DNA of 64,000 nt from Dipteronia dyeriana (lineage: Eukaryota > Streptophyta > Magnoliopsida > Sapindales > Sapindaceae): the NCBI GenBank assembly GCA_032871835.1, contig CM065303.1, positions 52,738,597 through 52,802,596 of the forward strand, given 5' to 3'. Positions 47,841-57,600 of the stretch are shown here, one piece after another. Made by a program: the position numbers and the translations under genes. Positions within the stretch are counted from its first letter, which is position 1; each line of letters starts with the position of its first letter. A model generated the notes under the pieces. The model saw nothing but the letters and a program-made list of their open reading frames with translations, did not search any database and was not told where the DNA came from.

Positions 47841-48405
47841 CCGGGCATTTATGACTCAAGCGTCATTTGGCCGAACATCGACACCATGTGAGTCTGCTTC
47901 TGTGAATGTTATTGGGTCCCATCCTTCTTTTATCCTTTTCGGGTCTGGCTCCATCGAGTTTATGTCAAAGTTATATCTGCTTCTACTACTTCTACAGCTT
48001 CTCTGATTTCCTGTGTTTGCTCCCGGTTACTTCTCCAAGTGGATGGTCCTCCAAAGATCGTATGTATTACTTGATTGGCCTCTAGTATGGCCCTTTGATT
48101 TCGACAGGAGCTATGGTCGGCCCTGATCTCTTTCTTTGCTTCTGATTTCTCATCCCTTTTCAAGATCACATCCTGTAGATGTCATTCCCGAATGAGGGTT
48201 TCTATGTAATCTCTGAGCTGGTAACACTTGGAAGTCTCATGACCGGTTTCCTTGTGGAACCTACAATATTTGGTTGTATCTCACCGAGCAATCTGAGATT
48301 GATGGCGTGGCTCTTGTACCATATTATTTGCTTCTAGAATGGCCAGGATTTCCTTCTACTTTTTCTGAAGGGGGGTGTAGTTGGTGTATCTGCCTCAGTA
48401 TTTCT

Positions 48406-49772
48406 CTATTGTTTGTTCGGCATTACGTCTGTTTCCCCGTCCTTACTCTTTTCTTTGTTGTTCCCTTTTTGCTTTCCCTTTTGGTTCTGTACTTTGGACT
48501 CAGCGTCCTTTTGTTCAGGTTTTCCTCCATGCATGTAGCATCCTCCAGTGGCTAACTCTTCTTCTTCAGCTAATACATAACCTCTTACCATGTCCATCAT
48601 ATCTGCATATCTGGTCAGACGGGCTCTTCTTAAATCGAAAGATAGCCTTTCATTCTGCAGGTTGTCGATGAATGCAGCAATTATTGCTTCATCATTTGCA
48701 CTGCCAATTTCTGTTACTACTTGGCCGAATCTCCCAGGGTATTTCTTCAGCGACTCATCTTTCTTTTGTTTTATTTGAGAAAGGTAAGCCACTGACTTTT
48801 TTCTGTAAACATTGCTCAGAAATTGCCTTGAGAAGCTTCTGCTCAGTTCACTGAAACTTCTGATGCTTGCTGGGGGCAATCTCCTAAACCATCTTGAACC
48901 CGTGTCTCCTAGATTTTATGGAAAATTGAGACACAATAAGGGATCATTATGGGCATACTAAGCCATGACACTTTTGTAGCGTCTGACGTGCTCATTAGGG
49001 TCTGTGTCTTTCTTGAACTGCTTCACGTGCGGCATCCTGAACCTTTCTGGAAATGGGGTCCGTAAGATTTCGCTACTGAAAGGGCTGTCAGAATTATCGT
49101 CAGATAAATCGTTGTACCCATAGCGTCTGGCCAGTGCGTTCATTTGACGACTATTGTTCTCAATTTCTCAAGTTAGGCTCTAGATTTCGACATCTCTGTC
49201 TCCCACCGAACTTCCCCGATGGTTGAACCGCTGAGTGATTGTCATTCCTCTTTCTAACTCTTCACTTTGATTCCGGGTTTCTCGTATGATTCCTTGATGA
49301 CTCTTGCGATGGTGCCGATCGCTATCTTCTAATGACGATCGATCTTTGTGCCGGTCATGTTTGCGGTGTCTAGCACAGGCTGTCTAATCCTGGTTCTGCT
49401 TCTGGCGTGGTCGTTCCTCTTTAGGTGTTTCACGTCCATCCTGATTGATTAGAGTAGGGTTCCTTCCGACTTATGGTGTATTTATTTCTGGCCCTACTAC
49501 AACCGAACGAAGCCTCACAAGTGGGAGGTTAGGAGTTTATGCTTCTGTAGCCAGTAGATCAACTCCTTCATTTGTCCATCTGCCACCAATTACTGTAACG
49601 CCTCTCGGAAGCGTTGCGTTAGGTCTCCGCTGGTCGGAGGAACTTGTTGGATCCCCGCTAGGAATGTAGGTTGGTTCTCTGTTGTTGCAGCGAGATCCCG
49701 CGAGGTACTACTAACGTGGAAGTTATCCGAAGATTTTTAGACATCCCCAGAACTGTTTCTGCTTCCTGCCAT
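48406..49772 (-). pseudogene. gag region of the Tat-like element
   Basis: Minus strand from the ATG at 49772, close after the primer site (MAGSRNSSGDV, then a TAA stop). Recognisable capsid-type sequence is at 49143-48958 (PFPERFRMPHVKQFKKDTDP, HVRRYKSVMA) and 48879-48406 (FSRQFLSNVYRKKSVAYLSQ, IKQKKDESLKKYPGRF, ADMMDMVRGYVLAEEE), which fits the retrotransposon gag family. A Lys-rich tail follows. It would form the particle shell. Several stops and a frame change make it non-functional. Confidence 0.82.
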
Positions 49773-49790
49773 CGCTTTTATCAAATTGAA

Positions 49791-49815
49791 GGTTCAACCC
49801 CTCCTTCTAGCGCCA
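49791..49815 (-). promoter_or_regulatory. Primer-binding site of the Tat-like element
   Basis: Two bases inside the right LTR the minus strand reads TGGCGCTAGAAGGAGGGG and on to TTGAACC. Its complement looks like the 3' end of a tRNA, from a GGTTCAA T-arm to CTAGCG-CCA. I cannot say which tRNA. Confidence 0.7.
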
Positions 49816-49817
49816 AT

Positions 49818-50698
49818 TGTTGACGTCGGTTTCTGATTTGTATCAGAAATGCCAACAATGATTGGATTTCGGCCGTGATTTTAAAGAGAAAGAGAAGGAG
49901 AAAATAAACAAACGCAAGTTTTTTACGTGGTAAAACTCCGATGACCGGAGAAACGTCCACGAGTGGTTGAATGATCAACCAAGCCAAAATCCACTATGAA
50001 ATTATGATGTTTATAAACTCTCGATCTCTCTTTCTTCTCTCTGTCTTTTTTTTTCTATGAATGTTGTATATCTCTTTAGCGAGATTATGAGTATATTTAT
50101 ATGTTTATAGAACCCTAATCTACTTTGTACAAGTAATAGAAGATCTTTGTATTTAATTACAATTATTACGATTATTTACTTGCTCGAAGCTGATTGTCTT
50201 TTTTCCTGTTTCGGAGTCTTGTATTGAGATCGAATGGGACTCTAGTAATGTAGTCCAATTATGACTTATTTCCTTGTAAGAGTATAGTCTTTTTGAAGGA
50301 ATAAATTTATTGCCCGATTGAGAACCTTTCCTGTTTAATATTCTGTTTTTGTTGGGATTCCTTTTTGATATAGATCTCTTCGTGCATCTTAATGACTTGA
50401 TCCACGTGGGCTATGTGCTAGGCTTTTATTCAGTTTTCTTCATGATCATCCCGAGTAAGAACAATACATGCTGGTCCAAAGTAACATTATTTGTTCTCGA
50501 GTAGAAATGTCATCTAACCAGCCCCGAGTTATCTTTTAACTGATCCTGAGTAGGTTTTGTTCTACATCTGCTTACTCGGGTTTTCTCTTCTTCGGTGCTG
50601 TCTTGTAGGATATTTTCTGAATGCCTACTCGGATGTCCACGTGACAATTTATCCTCTTTGAAGATGATGTGTTCGTACGGTTGAATTCACATACGACA
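49818..50698 (-). repeat. LTR (5' in minus orientation) of the Tat-like element
   Basis: 881 bp, TGTTGACG...CATACGACA. A minus-strand TATA-like sequence (TATAAATAT) lies at about 50093-50101; the other LTR has TATAAATAG at 39113-39121, so this probably is the promoter TATA. Confidence 0.9.
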
Positions 50699-50703
50699 CA
50701 ATT

Positions 50704-52077
50704 CATTTGATATGATGATATGTCAGCTCATAAGAAAATATCATGTCAACTGTCACATCAAATTGGATGTAAATGATAGACAAAATTATTGGATGTTTAC
50801 CATTATCCTATAATAATTCATTTTGAATCCATATTTTTCTTTTAAAATATTAATGTTATTGTGAAAAGTATTATCAAATATTAAAACCTAATTTCTTTCC
50901 TTTTGATTGAACTATATTTTTACAACAAAAAACTTGTTTGTTATTTTTTTTTTCACGAAAATATTTAGTAATATTTCTTAAATGTACTGTGTTTTCATAG
51001 GAAAAAACACATGTATTGTTGTTTTTTTATATTATAAAGCAATACATACATTGAGAGATTATCAATTATGTTAATAAATATTCTCCAACCCAATTAAACG
51101 TAATCAATGTTATTATTTTATTTTATTTCCATGTAGACAAAGTTGACTTTGGTTGCGGAATTTGTTATTCAACTCTCAAGATTACTGAGGTCATGGAACA
51201 ACTATTAAAATAAAAAATAAATAAAAATCTTTTGAGCATTTACTAATTTCCATTTGTTATATTTAAATAGATTTCCCATCCAAAAAAATATAAATAATAA
51301 TATATTGATATATTAAATAAAAAAATTGATATATAAATAGGCTTTCCATTTGTAAATATAAATATTCTTTGGTTAGGTTAAGCTAAATCAACTTAAATTT
51401 ATAACTTAAAATTTTGATTTTAACATTTCAACCATTCATATACACTTAATATGATGGTTAAGATTTGAATGTATTTATAACTCTTGAATTAGGAGTACAT
51501 ATTTGTTTGAGATCTTGAAGTCAAAGTTTAAGGTCACAAATTGAAGTTGATGGCTCCGTTTGAAAGAGTTTCTTCAGGTAGATCTTTTAGGAGTTGATAT
51601 CTTAAAGTATACATTCTATAAGTAGAGCTTTTAATAGGAAGATGTTGGTCGTTTGACTAACTTTTTTAAATGATAGAATTACTAAAATATTTAAACAATA
51701 TTTTAAATGATAGAATTATATTAGACATTATATTGTTATTAAAAAAACTCAAAAAGATCTATTTGAAAAAACCTAGATTTTGAGGTTCTTCAGAAGATGT
51801 AAAACATTTTTTTTAATCATCTAAAAACTTTAATGAGTAACAACCAAACGACACTTAGTCAAACCCATTTCTTAAAGAAGCTCACATAGATTCGTCAAAA
51901 TCCTACCCATGAAATTTATATAATGAAAAAAAAACATATAAAGTTGACTCAAATTTAATTTTTTGACTTCAACATCTCAACCATCCATGTGCCTTTAATC
52001 CAAGAGTTATAAAGGTATTCAAATCTCAACAATTGGATTAAGAACACATTGGTCATTAAGATGTTTAAATAAACAAC
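50704..52077. other. AT-rich sequence with nested inverted repeats
   Basis: No gene. About 51430-51510 and 51990-52060 are inverted copies (AGATTTGAAT..TTTATAACTCTTG). Between them, GGCTCCGTTTGAAAGAG (51551) and AACCAAACGACACTTAG (51841) look like ends of a small MITE, so one TIR element may be nested in another. Confidence 0.45.
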
Positions 52078-52080
52078 TTA

Positions 52081-53291
52081 ACACTATGTTTGAGATTGAT
52101 TTGTTTATCTAATAATCTGCTTTTAGCTTTAACTTAATGAATAATCAACATATAAGATAAGTCGATACGTATTTGATAAACTGACTTTTATATAATTAAC
52201 TTTAGAAAAAGTAAGGAAAAGGTGTTTGGTAAATTTTAGTTGATTATGGACAATGACAGAAATAGACATTAAAATGTTATATATTATTCAAATATATTTT
52301 TACAACTCACTTTTTTGTTTAAATAAAAAGTACAAAAATAAAACATAGAAACTGTCACTATATATATATATTACTGAATTACCTTGCTATTCTCAATAGT
52401 AATGTATTAGGTCAACTCGATCTTTTTAGTCAAATCCACTGAGTCAACTCACTCTTTTAAGTACAAATTTATTGAATCAACTCACTCACTTAATATTCAT
52501 CAATGAGATCCATGCAACTGAAGCTACAAATCTACCACCGTCTCCTACTCTACCGGATTCTCTATTGAGAGCGACACCATCCTTCATCCTTCACCGCCGA
52601 CATTGTCTCCTTTGCCGTTGACGTACAAGTTTTGAAATCGTGAGATTTCATCCCGGATTCGTTATGAAAATGGAGGCTTCAATAGTCAAAACGGAGGAGG
52701 CTTCAATCGGGCCTTCAAGAAATAGAACTTGAATCTCTACCGTAACAGAATCGTAACAAAACGGAGCTGCCAGAGATGGAGGCTTCAATTGCGAAACGGA
52801 GGTGGCTTCAATCGTGAAACGGAGATGCCAAAGATTCAGACGGCTTCAATCGCGATCCACTGCCGGAGGAGTTGCATACTCAGGCCTCCGTTGGCGGTGG
52901 TGGCCACCACCAACGAGCATTGGTCAACCGCCACTGTACGATTCTTAAATTTTTTTATTTATTAAATTTCAGTTTTTAAAAATATTATTATTTCAAAAAA
53001 ACAAAAATATCATTATTAAATATAAAGGAGTTATCGTCCTTATATTAATATAGTAAGGGTATTATAGACATTTCAAAAACAAGAGGATAACTTCTCTGAT
53101 AATCAACTTCAAAAAGCAACCTCTAACTAGATTCTCAAAAGTATTGGATGAGCAAATTATAAAACAATCGGTTTTTAGAAAGTTCACTAAACACCCATCT
53201 ACTTAAAACTTGAGAAATAATCATTTATTTCTTAAGTAAAATAATTCTTAAACTATTTTATTTCTTAAGTAAAATAATTCTCAAACATAGT
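52081..53291. mobile_element. Harbinger-like TIR element, about 1.2 kb
   Basis: Ends ACACTATGTTTGAGATTGAT and AATAATTCTCAAACATAGT are inverted, with TTA/TTAA on both outer sides (52078-52080, 53292-53294). Inside, at about 52668-52850, are five GGAGGCTTCAAT(C/T/A)G units in more GC-rich sequence. No transposase is recognised. Confidence 0.6.
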
Positions 53292-53294
53292 TTA

Positions 53295-54568
53295 AGTCAC
53301 AAATTTAATATAAAAACAAAAACAAAAGCAAAAACTGTTTTTTCAAATTCTTACAAGTACAAAATACACTAAATCCAAACTGTTTTTTTGTTGAAAAAAA
53401 AATCCAAAATATAAGCATCTTGCTGACCAATCACCACAAGAAAGAGAGAATAAACGAGCATATTATTTGGAACACAAATTTGCTGGATTTTACTATAGAT
53501 ATGATTTTTTTTTTTTTTTTTTTTTTGTAATGAAGTAGTCGTAACTGGTAAACCCTAATTAGCAAGCAAGTAAATTACAAAATTCCTCTGGTGTAAGTTT
53601 GTAAAAACTAACAAGTAAGATAAAAGAATCTTTTTATTTTTTATCCATCCATTCATCTGTTAACAATTAAAGAAAAGTAAGAGAGAGATGTAGATGTACA
53701 GTAATATAATAATAATATAAATAAAGAAAGAAAGAGAAAGTGTGCTTTGTTGGTTTTGAAAAGAAATTAAATTGAATTTTAATTTTTTAATGGAGTAGTG
53801 AAATGAAAACAGCAGCGAAAAAGAGAAGAAGAAATAAAAACATGTTCGAGATGCGAGCAGATTCCGGTAGACAGGGAACCTTCTCCGTTTTCCTCCTTTT
53901 TCTTCTCCTCATTCTCATTTTGCCTCGCATTTAATTCTCTCTCTTCTCTCTCTCACCCACTTTTTTTTTTGGTTTGGTTTCGTGGTTTTGGGGACTGGGT
54001 TTTTCTTGTTGGTTCGTTTTTTCTTTTTTTATTCCAAGGTTCTGGGTTCTTGGGGGGGGGGGGGGGGGGGCTCGTTTTTGTGATTGTGATGATAGAATCG
54101 GTGATTGAATGCATTATTGATGAATCTGGGATCGGTTAAGTGTTGATTTATCTGGGCTTTTTGTTAATTTTTTAGGGTTAGTTTTGTTATTATCAAGCTT
54201 TAATTGCTGTTGTTATTGTGATGATATGATTTGATGTAAATATATATATATTCAATATTTGTGAATCTTTTATCAGTTAATAGGTTGTGCTATTTTCCTC
54301 CCTTGAATATAATATTTTCTGATTCATTGGAGGATTTTTGTTTCCTTTTTTACACCTATTTTAGAGAGAAAAAGAAAGGAAAGATATCAAAAAATAATTA
54401 AAAAGAAGGGTCAAAATCGATTGTTACCCATAAACACACACACCCAAATCACCCACACCATTTTTATTGTGGGTTCTTTTAGATTTTTCATTTTTTTAGT
54501 TCTACATCAAATTTGAGTCAAAGAAGAAGGAGAAGGAGGAGAGACTTTTGGTGGGTTCTTGTTGTTTG
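53295..54568 (+). promoter_or_regulatory. Upstream region and 5' leader of FAB1C
   Basis: AT-rich up to about 53880, then CT-rich sequence (53882-53960, TTCTCTCTCTTCTCTCTCTC) typical of plant leaders, a 19-nt G run at 54052-54070, and purine-rich sequence just before the start (54505-54545). A leader intron is possible but I could not fix its ends. No other gene seen. Confidence 0.45.
54052..54070 (+). repeat. 19-nt G homopolymer in the FAB1C leader
   Basis: An uninterrupted G run within the putative 5' leader, about 500 bp before the coding start. Length may vary or be an artefact. Confidence 0.9.
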
Positions 54569-54661
54569 ATGGGAATACCTGATAGTTCACTACTAGATCT
54601 GATAGAAAAGGTTAGGTCTTTGATTTCTTGGAGAGCAAGCGATCTGTCTGGGGAGTTTTAG
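54569..54661 (+). CDS. Conserved N-terminal FAB1C peptide cut off by TAG (30-codon upstream ORF)
   Basis: From the ATG at 54569 the frame reads MGIPDSSLLDLIEKVRSLIS and ten further residues, then TAG at 54659-54661. The ATG of the main frame follows directly, in the same frame (TAGATG). Arabidopsis FAB1C starts with a very similar peptide (MGIPDGSLLDLIDKVRS) joined to the rest of the protein. So this is most likely the ancestral N-terminus, separated by a single nonsense codon, and not an unrelated uORF. Reinitiation, readthrough, or a base error in the sequence are all possible. Confidence 0.75.
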   Translation: MGIPDSSLLDLIEKVRSLISWRASDLSGEF

Positions 54662-57600
54662 ATGCCTGAAAACGGTTGCAAAATGTGTTGTTGTGAGTGT
54701 GCTGCAAAATTCAGTGAGTCTTGCAATGTTTACCATTGCCAAAGTTGCGGTCGATGGTTGTGTGGGAAGTGTTGTAATAATCAGAGCTGTAGTGGTGCTG
54801 CTGTGTCCAGTAGGGAGAGTATCAAGTCTTGCCGGTTCTGTGATGGGATTATTAGCGCGAGACATGGATGTGGGAGGAAGTATTGTGAGAAGGTACATCC
54901 TTCTGTCTCCCCAAGAGAGAGCCCCGAGCCACCCTCTCCCAGTTTTAGCACCGAGCAGAAAGGCGAAAGTGGTCAGAGTGATCGTCTTGCTCACTATCTT
55001 GAATCCCGGGATTGTGGAAGCTCTCCACAAGCAGTGACTAGCAGGAGCCAGAGTATGACTTCCTTCAGTGCTCACCCGTCTCCCATATCTGTCTGTCGCT
55101 CACTCAGCAGGTAGATTTTCTTTTTAGATGGCTGGACCAAAGTTTTAGCATAGGAAACTGATAAGTTCTAATGCGATATAATGTGAGATAGCTGTTAGTA
55201 TGATTGGATTTTTTTTTTTTTTTCATGCTTGTATGGTAGTGAATGTGTTATTATGCATCTATTTATGAATATGCAGGAGTGATGAAGAAGAAGCAGAGGA
55301 GACTGGGAAGCACATTTTCAATCCATATGGTGAATATTATCACGACATTTCAGATATAGATTCAAGTAGTGTTAGTGCTAGACATGAGTTTTACACGTCA
55401 GTGGGATCAAGTCCCTCAGACAGCCCCTCTAGGAACAATTTTACTCCTTATAGAGTTGGGCATTTTGTACAGCGGGGGCAAGAGGGAAGCCCATTGGCTC
55501 AGAATGATTGTCCCTTAGATAGAGAAGGTATGGCTGTTTTAAAAAGGCCTGAGTCGAGGAACGAGGATCCTGAGAATACTGACTCTGATGATCAATCGAC
55601 TTTCCGGGACCAGTATGTTAATTCACATAAGCCATTGGATTTTGAAAATAATGGTCTTATCTGGTTTCCCCCCCCTCCTGATGATGAAAATGCTGAGGCG
55701 GAGAGTAATTTTTTCTCGTACGATGATGATGATGATGAGATCGGGGACTCAAGTGCAATGTTCTCATCTAGTAGTAGCCTTTCTAGTATGTTTCCAGCAA
55801 AGGAGAAACAGAATGAAGGTAATAAGAAACCTCTTAGAGCTGTGGTTCAGGGGCATTTTAGGGCTCTTGTCTCGGAGCTATTACGTGGCGAGGGTATCAA
55901 AGTGGGGAAAGAGGATAGTAATGAGGACTGGCTTGACATAGTAACAATGATAGCATCTCAGGCTGCCAATTTTGTGAAACCAGATACAAGCAAAGGAGGC
56001 AGTATGGATCCTGGTGATTATGTAAAGGTTAAATGTGTAGCATCGGGAAATCCGAGTGATAGGTACGGCATGCTTGGATTCTTTCACATATTCCACTTTC
56101 CAATTTCGGAGATTTTTTGCTTGAATTTATTTCACCCTTTATTGAGTTATATTTTTTCTTAATGCAGCACCCTTATTAAAGGAGTAGTTTGTACAAAAAA
56201 TATAAAGCACAAGCGCATGACATCACAATATAAAAATCCCCGATTGCTTATTTTAGGAGGAGCGCTTGAATATCAGAAAATTCCAAATCAGTTGGCATCT
56301 TTTAATACATTACTTCAACAGGTTCTTTCTTTGCATATGTTTAATTATACACTTAGATAGAATTTTTTCTTGTAGTTTGAACTTTCTTTTCACTCTTCTT
56401 TTGTGATCAGGAGAATGATCATCTTAAGATGGTAATCTCGAAGATAGAAGCTCTTCGTCCAAATGTTTTGCTAGTGGAAAAAAGTGTGTCATCATATGCC
56501 CAAGACCTACTCCTAGCAAAGGAAATTTCATTGGTGCTAAACGTGAAAAGGCCATTACTGGAGCGGATAGCGCGGTGCACTGGTGCTCTTATCAGTACAT
56601 CAATTAATAATGTTTCTGCTACACGACTTGGACACTGTGAACTTTTTCGCTTAGAAAAAGTCTCTGAAGAACATGAGATTGCCAACCAGTTCAACAAAAA
56701 GCCATCTAAAACATTGATGTTTTTTGAAGGGTGTCCAAGGCGTTTAGGTTGCACGGTAGTGATCTTATACTCATGTTTATGTTTAGCTTTATTGGTTTTA
56801 AATCCTGGTAGTTTTGTGGTTCAATTTAAGCATCTCTTTAGTCTGCAACTAGTGTGTATCTTTTTTGCCGCTTTTGAGGTATATCTTGATTTACTGACTT
56901 CTGCTTCTCTCTCTCCCTCTCTCACACTAGTAATACTTGCAAAATGTTAATGATTATAGCCTCTGTATTCATCGCATTGTTTAGTTTGTTACTCTTATGT
57001 GCAATATTTTTTTTACAGTCGTCGTCTCTTTGATTTCATAATTTATAAGAAGGATATATTAGATAATTATGATTTGCATATGAATTGCTGCGACTTGAAT
57101 GTTACGTTCTATTTGGTGCATTCTTCTAATAATTTGTAGTACTTTCTTACACGCATTGGTATGGATGAATTTTCTGATTAAAGAGAAAAAGTGATTTAAC
57201 TAAAGAAGCAAGAAGAATGAAAAGATTGATTCAAATCAATATCGTTCTCATATACTAATTACTAAAATATTATGTCAGTTATATGAAACTTGGAAGGTAG
57301 TTAATTTGATAAATAGAGCGATGAAGTTCTTAAAACTTTATGAAATGGAATGCCATTTCGTATGAAGTGATAAACAGGTCCTTGTATAGTTGTGTGATTA
57401 TCAATGCAATTAGGCTGTTCATGTGGTGATTAATAAAACTCTTACAAACCAATACAATTCACATTGGTCAGAGGTTTTCGTCCGAAAAATGTTTACTTGG
57501 AACCTGTCAATATAATGGATAATACTAGCTATCACATATTAGGATTATTCTGAGTCAAAAAATCTTAAAATTAAATGATAATTAACAATAATAAATAATA

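Larger units (their letters stand above)
38825..50698 (-). mobile_element. Ty3/gypsy retrotransposon, Tat-like, 11.9 kb, with antisense extra ORF
   Basis: LTRs at 38825-39720 and 49818-50698, target duplication CAATT on both sides (38820-38824, 50699-50703). On the minus strand the order is LTR, tRNA-like primer site, gag, protease, reverse transcriptase, RNase H, a second RNase H-like domain, integrase, a long extra region, polypurine tract, LTR. RT before integrase marks Ty3/gypsy. The second RNase H, the long region after integrase and an additional ORF on the opposite strand fit the plant Tat group. Many in-frame stops make it defective. A solo LTR of the family lies at 36689-37591. Confidence 0.92.

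Noticed and set aside
54593..55075. 160-codon frame antisense to FAB1C exon 1
   Set aside because: Shadow of a real exon; Thr/Leu-rich composition follows from the sense codons.
54662..55114. Treating the first FAB1C exon as a separate small Cys-rich protein gene
   Set aside because: It joins in frame to the next exon through CAG/GTAGAT and ATGCAG/GAG, and the combined protein matches FAB1C throughout.
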